A stretch of 64,000 nt of DNA from Hyaloscypha bicolor E (lineage: Eukaryota; Ascomycota; Leotiomycetes; Helotiales; Hyaloscyphaceae), in assembly GCF_002865645.1 (NCBI RefSeq), contig NW_020194627.1, positions 310,001 to 374,000 on the forward strand, read 5' to 3'. The translations under genes were made by a program, and so were the position numbers. The stretch's first letter is position 1; each line of letters starts with the position of its first letter. Below the pieces are notes generated by a model. It did not search any database and was not told the DNA's origin. It saw only the letters and a program-made list of their open reading frames with translations. This document shows positions 45,443-56,573 of this stretch, one piece after another.

Positions 45443-46739
45443 TTTCAATCATCTTCCTCGTTGTTGAGAAAGCAAAGGAGGGTTAAGCCTTATATAAAAA
45501 TATAAAAAAATCATAAGAAAAAGAGAAGAAAGAAAGAAAGTGAGAAAGGGAAATAATCGGCTCAAATAGTCAAGATAGGTATAGGAAACCTCGATGGGAG
45601 GGGGTCCGAAAGAACGGAGGAATGATATGATTATGAAACTACCCTATTTTGAATAAAACTAAACATTAAGCCTGTGTGAAGTATGCCCGTACAAATCTAG
45701 CCGTGTCGATCCATTGGAGAGTTTCAACAGAGCTCGTTTTGCCTAAATGTTCCCGTCACTACCTCCCAACGACCCACTAAATCCTTGAGGTGATCCGACT
45801 CCTTCTTGAAAGACAACAAAAATTCGCACCTCGAATCCCAGCCGGATAATCATCTGAAGCGAGTTTCTAGAAGGACTAGATTCCTCCCACGATTAAGCGG
45901 CCGAAGCTCGAGACTCTACGAGGTTCAGTTAAGTTCTACTTATTTTCACTCCACGATCGAAAAGCAAAGAGCAACTTTCTATGCACCGACACCCCGGATG
46001 CAATAACCAGTGGGGTTTCCTTACGTTGGCTTTTCTTTTAGTAAGGTACAAAATACAAAGTCGGAACGGAGCTTCCACCCAACCGCCGAACACACACCCC
46101 GAGCCCCGATATCCATAAGCAAAAACCTGTCGTGTTGCACGTCGCACTCAAGCTCCGATGTTCCGTGATGATGTAAAAGCGCCCGAAACTCCAGGGGAAA
46201 TGGATCGGAGTTACCTTACTCCACATGTCGTGAGGAGTCGGGCTTTGGGAGCACTCGCTGTCTGGAGGGATGCGTGGTGGAATTTCCAGCCAGCCAGCGG
46301 GATTCCAATAGCCTGCGCGAGGAGACATAGAGGACAGAGAAATCGCGCACTCATAATTGAAATCGTGCCCAGTCGCTGTTTTAACGAGAAAGGAGTGTCC
46401 ACTGGGAAGTCTCACCAGCTGGGAAAGGTGGTTCGGATGATTCAACTGTGAAGTGAGGGGAACAGCAATAATTACGAAATTTATTGCGCACCTCAAAGTT
46501 GAAAAACAAAAACCCGGAGGGAATTCCTACCTAGGAAAGCTGCCGCCTGACACGAAACCTCAAGAAGCCAGAGGAAGGACAATTTTCAAACACCAAACCC
46601 GTATCAATATTCACAGTATGCATCTAACCCTTATTTACAAATTTTATACTCTCCTTCTAACTCACGGGGTGTTCTCTCTCACAGCTCATGCCTTTCGTTA
46701 CTCAGCTGGTACTCCTTTCCTACCTCGTAGCAGCACTCC
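45443..46739. other. Intergenic, no gene recognised
   Basis: 3' flanks of two convergent genes. The 152-codon minus frame at 46038-46496 and the plus frame at 46453-46968 have no recognisable domain; the latter runs antisense to the last exon of the GUT2 gene. Confidence 0.4.
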
Positions 46740-48995
46740 CTACTTCTCAGCAGCAGCTCCTTCCTTCAACCCCGGATTCCCCTTCCCAAGTCTGCTGTCA
46801 GATTCCAGCTCATCATTTGGCTGGTCATGCCTCGAGTACATCTTATACTCGATGCTATCTCTGAAACTGAGGGTTCCGTTCTCGACTTGTTTTCTCGTTG
46901 CCGAGAGCTTGGATTTAGGGAGGCCCATGGATTCGAGGAATGCGACAGCTGTTCAATCACTTCAGTAATTGAACGCTGACAGAAGTAAGGAGAGAGAGAT
47001 GGGGAATGAATGAGACAGGCAGGAGGGGTTATTGGGAGGGAAAATCTTACTGTCTCTCCACTCCACCTCCTTCCGCTTGTTATCCCACTTCAACTCCCCA
47101 GCCATAATATCAATAACCTTTGGCAACGCCTCCAACGCCGCCTGTGCATTCAAAAACGCGAGTCTCGTCCTCCTCGCCAAGACATCGACCGCAGTCTGTG
47201 CATACTCATGTCTAACCGCATACCTCACCTCGCCATCAATAAAAGGATACAACGCACTGATTTTCTCTCCTCTGACCGGGAACCTCTTCTCGGTGGGCAC
47301 TGACAACGCAGCGACCGTCCACGCCCTATCGCCGTACGATTCGGTCAGGTGTTTCGCGACATCGGTCTCGACGCCGAAATGTTGGATTAAGTTGATAAAG
47401 AGAGTTTTGGAGAAGCCATGAGCACCGACAAGCTTCACTTGGTGCGTTTGGCAGCTTCCGTCGAGACGCGCGCCGTCGTCGACCATCTCTGTTCCGCTAA
47501 CGTCTGGAGCGTTAAGCACGGGTTTTGTGGTGAGAGAGAAGGTTTTGACAGCTTCGTCGACGGCTTCTTCGGCCATCTGTCTGTAAGTCGTCCATTTGCC
47601 ACCCGCACAAGTCAAGAGCCCGGATGGAGAGACGTTGATCAGGTGATTGCGGACGAGGGACTCGGTGTTCTTTGCATTCGGGTCTTTGACCAGGGGACGG
47701 ATGCCCGACCATGCAGCGAGAACGTCGCCACGACGCACGTTGATGTCGGGAGATAGGTAGTGACTAATTTCAGAGAGGATCCAGTCGATTTCTTCCTCGC
47801 CTGCTACAGGATTGTAGGAGATTTTCGTGGGGGCATCGGTCGTGCCGGCAATGGTATTGCCTTGCCAGGGGAGGAAGAAGATTACTCTGCCATCAGAGGT
47901 TTTGGGATCAATGAGACCCATCTTTTGCGGGCTGTAGTAGCCGGGGAGAACGACATGCACGCCGGAGCTGGGGGCAACGATTTCCTTGACGTTTTGGTCA
48001 TCCATTTTGCGAATTGAGTCGGTGAAGGGTCCAGTGGCGTTGATGATGCCTTTGGCTCGGATGACGAATTCGTCAGCTTTCTTGCCGTTCTTTTCTTGGA
48101 CCAAGTCCTTGACACGTGCTCCGCATAGCTGCCCGTTTGCGCCCTTTTCTAGGCCTGTGACTTCGATGTGATTGACAACCGTTGCGCCGTATAAAGCGGC
48201 TGTCATTGCCAAGGACACGTTCATCCTCGAATCGTTGTGTGCACCATCATAGTATACCAGGGCACCAACCAAGTTGTCCTTCTTCAGCATAGGGAAAGCA
48301 TCCAAAGCTTTACTCCTTGTCAAAAAGTATGAACTCTCAATTCCCTCTGACCCGGCCAAGAAATCATATGCCTTCGTTCCCGCCCAGTAATAAGGAGCCT
48401 TCCACCACTTGTCCAACGGCAGCATAATGGGCAACCAACTCGACAAGTGCGGGGCCGTGTCCAAAAAGTATTTCCTCTCCCTCAATGCCTCCTTCACCAG
48501 CGCATATTGGTTATAATCCAGCTCCCAAACCGCCTTCTCCAAATATCTGACCCCGCCATGCACCAATTTCGTACTCTTACTACTCGTCCCACTTGCAAAA
48601 TCATCCCTCTCCACAATCGCAACCCTCAACCCCCTCGTCACCGCATCCAACGCAATCCCCGCGCCTGTAGCCCCGGCGCCAATGACCAGCAGATCATACA
48701 CATCCTCGTCGTTCTGCGGCGCTGCCTCTTCGCTGGACTTGAACAAGCCCGTCGTCGCGCCCTTGCTCCCTCCACTCCGCTTCAGATCCCTAATTTGGTC
48801 ATCTCTGCTCCTGACTTTTGGGAATCGAGGAGGCCGGAATCTGCCTTCTGCGCCGTAGCCGGGTGGTCCGACGACCGCGGGGTCTTGGCCTGGTATGTTG
48901 CGGGGCCGGTAGGTGTAGTAGAGGACGCCGCCGCCGAGGGCGGCTGCTCCAGTCGTGTAGAGGAGCGGCTTTGCGAGGCGCTGTCGGAAGGCCAT
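46740..48995 (-). CDS. GUT2: FAD-dependent glycerol-3-phosphate dehydrogenase, mitochondrial
   Basis: Two exons (48995-47051 and 46948-46740, intron 102 nt) give 717 residues. The N-terminus is basic with a hydrophobic stretch (KPLLYTTGAAALGGGVLYYTY), suiting mitochondrial import and inner-membrane insertion. The FAD-binding motif is DLLVIGAGATGAGIALD, followed by RDDFASGTSSKSTKLVHGGV, hallmark of this family. Further core segments are NATGPFTDSIRK, GTTDAPT and SGIRPLVKDP. The C-terminal exon supplies VAFLESMGLP and YSRHDQPNDELE, as expected for family length. It oxidises glycerol-3-phosphate to dihydroxyacetone phosphate and passes electrons to ubiquinone. The frame is also open through the intron to 46962, but that ending lacks the conserved tail. 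Confidence 0.96.
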
Positions 48996-50519
48996 TGTGT
49001 GTGTATTGAAGAGGGAGGAGAGGGAAGAGGGGGAAGGGAGGAAGTGAGTCGAGGTTGAGGTGCGGAGAATGCGGAGAGGAGCTTGGGTGGGGAGCGAGAA
49101 GCTCGATGATGCTAAAGCTAATGCAGATCAATCCGGCTTTTGACGAGGCCAAGGATCACTATTGACTTGCCGATGTTGCCGGCCCGAAAGAGAATTTATA
49201 CGATTGGTGAGCTCGTACTGTGCAATTGCACAGAGAGAGCGGAGGGCGACAAAATGGGAGGAGGGAGGGAGGGAGGGAGGGAAGAGAAGATCGGATGTGG
49301 GCAAAAGCAATTGTTGATGTTGCAGCAACATGCAGGTATCCTGGGAAATCGACGACCGCGGCTGGGTGCGCCTTGCCCTGTGGGACGGCGCTATTATTCC
49401 GCCAATGATGTCGCCAGGGAGCAGCCTCACCAGGTTTGGCGGGCCCTTCAGCCCTTCATCCCCTTCAAGGGAGTGGGGAATATTCATGTGAAGATTCAAG
49501 ACATCCACGTCATTCTTCTTCTTCTTCATCAAACCTTCGTGCGATGAGCCGTCAATGGTTGCTGTACGGCTTGGCATCATTCAATTTCTATCTACAGTCA
49601 TCAGTTCAGTCCTTGATCGAAAGTTCGATATTGCAAGGGGTGAGCGTGAGGTGTAGGAATCATTCGAGGGGTCGAATCACGTGATATTAACTCCATCTCG
49701 TGACTTCGAGCCTCTCATTTTGAACTTATGGGATTCAAGACCTGTATTTCACAACTCACAACTTATTACACTGCCTTTGTTGAGTGCTTTAAGAATTTTA
49801 TAAAAGGGTTTCAGTTCCATAGATTGATTATCTGAAATGTCCTGACAGGAGATGTGAACCAGTTCAGTTTTTATGAGAATTTCATTGGCAAATGCATCCC
49901 GGAGATCGGAGTTTGAGATGCGAAATGCAACAAAAGAACTCAAGTACATTTGTCATGCCGGTTCTCGTTCATTCAGGCATTCAGGTTCGGATACCCGGTC
50001 ACTCGGTGTCACGCTGTCCCGCTCTTCCGAGCAGGCGGTTATTTGGAATCCAAGTCGGACATCGGAGCTTGAGGTATGATGTGCAATAAGGCTACCAAAA
50101 TGCTTCCCGTTTTGTAATGTTCCTCCTCAGGAATTACCCATGTTCTATACACCGATAGCAGGCCCAAATCCTGCTTGGAAGTTCCACTGACTTTTCTATC
50201 CTCAGTATCCGGTGTGACAAATCCTGCCTTTCCCCGCTCGCAATTCAGTCCCGTTTTCAGGGCAATAGAGGCTTGATTTTAACGAGACTGCATGCTCAGT
50301 TGTATGAATTAAATTCAGCTTGCATCTGCACCATAGTTTGGGCCCATTCTGACTGTCCCTCGGTCCCATCAGGACAACCCAAAAAGCAACCGTTTATCTA
50401 TCGTTGCTCTTCGAAATTCTACGTCTATATCCCATTCTCATCTATCTCAAAAGTTCACAGCTTCTGTCTCTCAAAATAGGGCTTGGATGTAACCCGCAAA
50501 AGGAGAAACCGAATCTCAC
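48996..50519. other. Intergenic, no gene recognised
   Basis: GUT2 promoter side: a purine-rich gggagggagggagg tract at about 49259-49282. Two partly similar segments containing atcggag(t/c)ttgag occur at about 49904-49918 and 50060-50074. No gene is called. Confidence 0.4.
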
Positions 50520-51131
50520 TCACAAACCCCTATTATTCCCCTCCTTCCTCAACCGAAACCCCTCCAAAATCGTCTTTACCTGCACCTCAGTTGTAAACTC
50601 AATCTCTGTCCTCTCTCCTCCCCTCACCGCCGCCCCGCTTCTATACTCCTCCTCGCTGACCCACAGAAACTTCTGATGCTCCTCATTATCCAACACTACC
50701 TCCATCCCCTCCTTAACCTTCACCTCAAAACTAAACTTACACCACACCTTCTCCCTATCCAGCCACTCAGGCACACCCCCGACCTGTCTCAGCACCTCGG
50801 TGGCAACCAGTCCACTCTCTTCCCATAACTCCCGCACGGCGCCCTCTAAGATGGTCTCGTGGGAGTCGCACGACCCGCCCGGTACCTCCCAGAGATTGGG
50901 CATGGAATCTGTGGCCGAGCGCTGGAGTATGAGGAGCTGGTTTGAAGGAGAGAAGACGAGCGCGCAGCTGACTCCCACTCGGCGCTTTGGAGGGTGAGAA
51001 AGGAGATAGTCATTGACTTGGGTGGTGAAGGGCGACAAGCTGGGAGGGAATGTGAAGGAGGCGAGTGCTGCTGGTGGCGCTTTTGGTGCCATGCTGACTG
51101 AGTTTGGTGATGAATTGTTGGGGATGCTCAT
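50520..51131 (-). CDS. Nudix hydrolase
   Basis: A single exon of 203 codons; translation may start at the first Met or at the Met of MAPKAPPAA. The Nudix box is complete: GSCDSHETILEGAVRELWEE and then SGL, matching GX5EX7REUXEEXGU, with the metal-binding Glu residues present. It is preceded by a beta strand ending LWEVPGG. The fold core begins at about residue 50 (RRVGVSCALVFSPSNQLLIL). Such enzymes hydrolyse nucleoside diphosphates linked to another group; the substrate cannot be read from the sequence. No signal peptide is seen. Confidence 0.9.
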   Translation of the reverse strand: MSIPNNSSPNSVSMAPKAPPAALASFTFPPSLSPFTTQVNDYLLSHPPKRRVGVSCALVFSPSNQLLILQRSATDSMPNLWEVPGGSCDSHETILEGAVRELWEESGLVATEVLRQVGGVPEWLDREKVWCKFSFEVKVKEGMEVVLDNEEHQKFLWVSEEEYRSGAAVRGGERTEIEFTTEVQVKTILEGFRLRKEGNNRGL

Positions 51132-53311
51132 GTCTTTTGGGCCTTGCTGTCAAATTCGTGAGATGTTTGAGAGTTCGAGCTGGAAACTTATGTTTTTTTT
51201 TTGGCGAGCAACTGAGTCGGACAGCTCAGCTCGGTGCCTGATTTTGAAGCGCTGGGAGCCGAACAGAGTGCATCGTACCATCAGAGCGAAGCAAGTCACC
51301 ACCCCTGGCAGATCCTCGGGCCCGTCAAGATAGGCTCCCTAACAGGAGCCGAAATGGGCGCCCAAACGATTGAGAGGGGCCAAAAACGGACCCCCAACGC
51401 TAGAGATCCTGTGCTGACTCCTGCAAGCTAGAAGTTAGAGGAGCACGTGATTTTGACCTGGATTACTACCGCTCCGCTCCTAAGACGCAAGCCACGATGG
51501 TGACTCACCGCGTTGGAACGAAGGGAGGTAAAGATTCGGCTGATATTACTGCTAGAACCGATTTTGATGAAGAACACATCGCCAATTCAATCTTATGATA
51601 TACGAGAATATAAGACTAATCTGCTAAGCCCCTATACCTCGCAACCCAACACAATCCAACGCCATCTGCTTTCTACTGTCATTTTCGCCGCATGATAATA
51701 TCAGCAAACCTTAGCTCTACAGTCACTCTTTATTATCGAGGACTAACCGGAGCATACTCATAATATAGCATTTACGAAGCAGGCCCAAACAAGAGACACA
51801 CGAAGCGTATCGCTCTCCGGATATATCAATTCATTAAGAATATAAGTCTACGGTCATCTCGTGGCAACCGGAAGGAAGACTACTCAACTCCAGCATAGGC
51901 ATCATCTGAAATCCAATGGCCGCCTCCGAAACCTATGGCGATAACTTCGGATGGATGCGAAGCATAGCGGCAGTCATTGACATGTATTGACAAATCTTTG
52001 ACATCCAGACGGAAAGAAGAACGGCGAGGTATTAAGCTCATTCCTTTGCTGTCTTTTATTCTGTGCAAACTAGCCCTTACGTTGATTCTGGGAGGTCTAA
52101 GCCTTATTTCTATTACCCAGTGCAGGCTCACTTTTCATCTTTTTATACTGAAATTATAATAGAGATTATATAATTAGCTAATTCGAAGTTAAGATAATAG
52201 TAAAAGAGAATAACTCAAATACGAAGCTATTATAATAGTATTTGTTCTAGTCTAGTTACGAATGCACTTCTATTTATAAAAGGTATATACTAGTAAAAAA
52301 GGCCATATTATTCCCGATTAGTATATATTATCTATAAAGAGTATTTGTTATATTAATAAGGACTATAAGTCAATTCGTGACTAGTATATGCCAGTCACGA
52401 ATGTGAGGCTGTTCTTAGTTAGTATTGTAGTGGGGAATCAGGGGGCTGTCACGTGGCTGTACACGTGCTCTCGGCTATGTATCTTCCCCTGTATAGCTCT
52501 CTCCTCCTCTCCATCTCTCTTATTCATCGTATCCTGAGTAATCTAGTTATTTATATATTATAGTGTCCACACATGCCCCTCTTCAGTGTGTGTTAGTTAT
52601 AAAGAGTATACTCGAAAGTAGTATATAAATAATTGTTTTACAGAGGTGGCTATATTACAGGTAACGGGATCTGCAAATTCTATATATATATATAGCATAG
52701 AAACCATAGCTAATTCGCGAGGGGGCTAGAAGAGGACCCCCCTGCGTATCCCAAACAGGATCCCCTTAAAGGTACGTCAAGTTCGAGGTGCAAATGTATG
52801 TCCTCGAAGATAGGCTGGACGATGGGGGAGCTGCACCATACGCTACTTTGCGCACGCGGGCACTCCTGTGCTTGCTTTTTTGGTAAGCGATAGGCAGCGT
52901 GTCTTGTGGCAGGCAGTGTTGCGCCTGAAGTCCTGGAACTTTAGCGGATTAAATCAGTTACTTAAGTAATCCCAACTCAGAGACACCGCTATACTGAAGC
53001 ATATCTGTATGAGGGATAACTCCTAGCACTCAGGAACTACATAAGGTCAAAAGAATGCTTTATGTTCCTAGGGAGATGCAGTAGGGTATATCTTTCAGTT
53101 CTTCCTTCCCACTAGGTCATCACGAGCGAAGTATTAAAGACATTCTAGAAAGACAGCAAAATTGTAGCATATTATTTTCATTATCTAGTTTACGCACATT
53201 AAAAATCCATGAGCCAACTCGAGGAGTATTCGTGTTGTGGTCTTGGCTTGGTTCATGCAATATCGAGCAAAATATTTGCCAAGAATAATAATCGACGATC
53301 AGACAAGTCCC
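51132..53311. other. Gene-free, partly AT-rich stretch
   Basis: From about 52140 to 52420 the sequence is AT-rich and looks like eroded repeat DNA. A segment at 52414-52570 with cacgtg palindromes and a pyrimidine tract (cctgtatagctctctcctcc) resembles part of an LTR or a strong promoter, but no second copy or target duplication is visible. A ta dinucleotide run lies at about 52680-52694. No gene is recognised. Confidence 0.4.
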
Positions 53312-55180
53312 TCAAACCGTGCACAACTTGTCTCCAACCTCCTTCCAGCCCTCGTTGCCCACACAAGGGTGGCACCAGAATACATCGGTCGGATCGTACG
53401 CCTTCTTGATAGCAGCCAGCTTAGGATAGTTCGTGCCCCAGAACGCTTGTTGAAAGTCAGGTTCATCCCGATTGGCCTTCACATGATTAGACCCCCCACT
53501 ATCAAAAACAGCAAGTATACATACCTCGTTGATATATGCTCCCGAGTTTGGGAGCAAATTCCTCAGAATCGTAACCCTCTGCTCCATAGCTGCTACCGCC
53601 GATGCCTCTGCTGTTGCATTGTTTGCTGCCCAAATTGCACCGGTAACTGTTCTCTCGTTAGCCAAACTTTTTCTTCGCCTCCTGTTGGAGAAACTTACCG
53701 AAATGCACTACTGTTTTCCTCCACGCGGGAAGGACGGCGTCACTCCCACCACTGGGAACAGCATCCCATATCCCCTTGCCGCCGCGTAATAAGGGCCCAC
53801 AGCCAAGCTGGCCACAGAAGCCTTTAACAGCGCTTGTCAAGGCAGTAAGATTACCAGTCAAGGTTGGCGCATCCAGCAGTCTAGACCCAAGCCTGAAGTT
53901 GTATCCAGGGCCCACGGAATAAGCTGTTGCGAGGAAATGTGAGTAGAATGTTGGATATAAGGTTGTGGTATAATTGATGCTGGCTGCCGGCCAGGTGCTC
54001 TGTATGTGTGAGAAGATGGGCTGCATCGCTGCTGACAAGTAGGGGACGCCCTGTGGGGAGATACTGCGGAAGTTGCCTATGAAATATAGTGTTGTGGCGT
54101 TTCCAGAGGGAATGGCTGCAATTTGTGGGTCAGCGCTGATAGTCTTGTTGCTCAGACTAGGATATTGTGATAAGATGTATGCTACCATGTCCCAGATGTT
54201 ATCTGTGGCGGATGACATCGTGAGTTGGAGGGAGAGGACAGCGACACGAGGTGTGGGATATGTTTTGAGCGTTACGCTGGTCATGACGCCAAATGTGCTG
54301 CCTCCGCCTCCTCGGAAAGCATAGAAGAGGTCCGGGTGTTGGCATTCATTGACTGTGAGCTTCGAACCCGACGGGGTGATGACAGTGAGTTCGAGTATAT
54401 TGTCAGCTGCCATGCCATAGGCCGTACTTAGAGGAGAGTGGCCGCCACCGGTCAGATAGCCACCCAGTCCGACGGTAGCTTCCAGACCCCCGACAATAGT
54501 CAAGTTATAGGAGTCCGTCGCAGCGTAGAGATCTATTAGGTTGTGGCCCGCTGCTGCGGTGACGGCTGTGGCTGGAATGCTGTGTTTGCAGCCTTGGGGC
54601 TGGAAAGCGTCGTGAAGGTTGATACCTCTCATGTTGTGGGTCCAGATTGAGAGAGAATTTGGACTGACTGATCTAGAAGAGGGTCAGATTTATGCCAATG
54701 GCTGACAGGCTTCGGAAACACTCACCTTCCCATATAATCATGTCCTGTACCCTTCACAATCAAGCGTATATTGTTCGCTGCCGCAAAATTGACCCCCACA
54801 GCGACATTCTCAGGAGTGGTTGCGTTCACAACGTACACTGGATATCCTATTGGACTGCAGGGTTGTGCTGGATCAGGAAGACAAGTGTCGTTGTTGGTAT
54901 TGTCCCAATCGGTGCTGACCGGATTATCTGCGTGAAAAGTGTAGTTCGACCACTGCTTTGTAATTACAGCGCAAGTTGCATTATTGTATGTGGGCTGATC
55001 AGAATGGCATACAGCACCAGGAGGAGTAGGTTTGATCAATTGACCCCCTAGAGTCCGGTTCAAGGCGTCCCAGTCCGCACTTGATGGCCAACCTGCAGAT
55101 CCAGGTATAACCTTGCACTTCGCGTTGACAGAGGTGAAGGAGATGGCTCCCAGGATGAGAAACTTGAAGAGGGACAGCAT
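53312..55180 (-). CDS. Secreted FAD-linked oxidase, berberine-bridge type
   Basis: Four exons (55180-54726, 54672-53699, 53646-53525, 53476-53312) give 571 residues in frame. A signal peptide (MLSLFKFLILGAISFTSVNA) is followed by an FAD_binding_4 domain. The flavin-linking His is in KGTGHDYMGRS at about residues 145-155. The second loop reads GLEATVGLGGYLTGGGHS, where family members with bicovalent flavin have Cys; here that position is Glu, so a single covalent link is expected. The C-terminal BBE segment is FWGTNYPKLAAIKKAYDP with a following FWCHPCVGNEGW. Many N-glycosylation sequons fit secretion. Such enzymes oxidise sugars or alkaloid/polyketide intermediates; the substrate is unknown. 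Confidence 0.92.
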
Positions 55181-56573
55181 AACTTTGCTTGGCTTAGCCC
55201 GCTTGGAGACTTGCAGGTGGAAGAAAAAACTGAAGGAAGAAGTGGTGTTGATCCTTCATCGGAGTCGCAGGTACCGCTGCAGTACTTTCATACAGGGCCA
55301 AAAGAATTGAGAGTGGGGCTCATGTTCACCTAGCAACGTCGCTCCCTTAAAAACGCGGCAGATATGGGCGTACTGCCCCTGTTCATTAATTACCCCATGG
55401 TATAATGGACCCTGCATTCTTAAGCGAGTAAATCCAGCAAATCGGAGAGCCAAGATCGGAACTTGAGCCTTCTGATTTGCTGCGATTTTGTGCGTATAAT
55501 TGATCTGTAGTGTAAAAGCGGGCCGCAGCGCAACGGATACCTGATGATGACCTATGACCCAAGGATGAGAACGTTGTTAACTTCATCAATCAAATGAATT
55601 TGATAGAGCTAGGAGTCTGAAGCATGCACCTATTTCCCGCCCAAGATCCCCAAGCAGTGCAGATATAGGCTTTCAAGATGAGAGTAGGAAGTCAATGACA
55701 ACAATTCAAATCCTGACAACGCTACGAAGACCAGCGAGCAAGCCTTGCTCAACTATTCAACGTGTTGACTGCCAATCACGGAATATACCCCTTTTTCACA
55801 TTCCTTATGTCTCCTATCTATAATTTATGGGCTCGCTCACAATCGATTTATATCTTCAGATACCCGCAGGGTAACATTTAGACTGAATAATAGTGTTTTC
55901 GTAGTTCTTTTGATTTCCTACTATCGAAGTGAAAGGCTGAGGACTCTCTCCTGCAGGGATGTTTTGGCGGTCCTGTTAGAAGGCGGTTGATGGGGATCGG
56001 GCGACTTCTGGTGGCTTGAAAGCATCCCTGGCTTGGTGAAGGTCTTTTTGGGCCCTCGTTAAAAGTTGATGATTTCTAGTGAGGTTCTGTCTTGACTGGG
56101 CCGCGTCGCGTAATAGGGGTAACAGACCTGAGCGGAAGATGAACCTGGCCTCAGTCAGATCTGAGCGAAGGCGGCGCTGCTCACATGAGACATAGGATCG
56201 GGAATGTGATTGGGCAGGGCAAAAAAGATATAATGTTTCTATTTGTGTTTATTCGAGTTTTATTATTAATTTGGTCCCAAACAAGCTTATGTGATTTCAC
56301 GTATATTTGATTAAGTATAAAATCGTAGTAAAGGATTATAGGAAGAGTAAATATTCCGGCGAGGGAACCCCAAATCCCATATCCCTAATCACGCATTCCC
56401 AATTCGCTTGCGCCAAATCTACTAGGTCCTCGCTGGTCAGCTCCACGCCCCTGAAGCTATTGAGGGCCCTCTAGAGGGTGGCACGTGTAAGTCCAGCGGC
56501 ATGGAACATTCGGCTCTCTATCTGCATAATTCAGCCGCCAGGTTCCAGGCTTCCCTAATGAGTTCAATACAGC
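55181..56573. other. Intergenic, no gene recognised
   Basis: Promoter side of the FAD oxidase and 3' side of the HET pseudogene. No open frame with features, element ends or repeats were recognised. Confidence 0.4.

Noticed and set aside
52414..52570. Possible solo LTR
   Set aside because: Promoter-like and pyrimidine-rich sequence is present, but no tg...ca boundaries with a 5-bp duplication and no second copy could be confirmed in the window.
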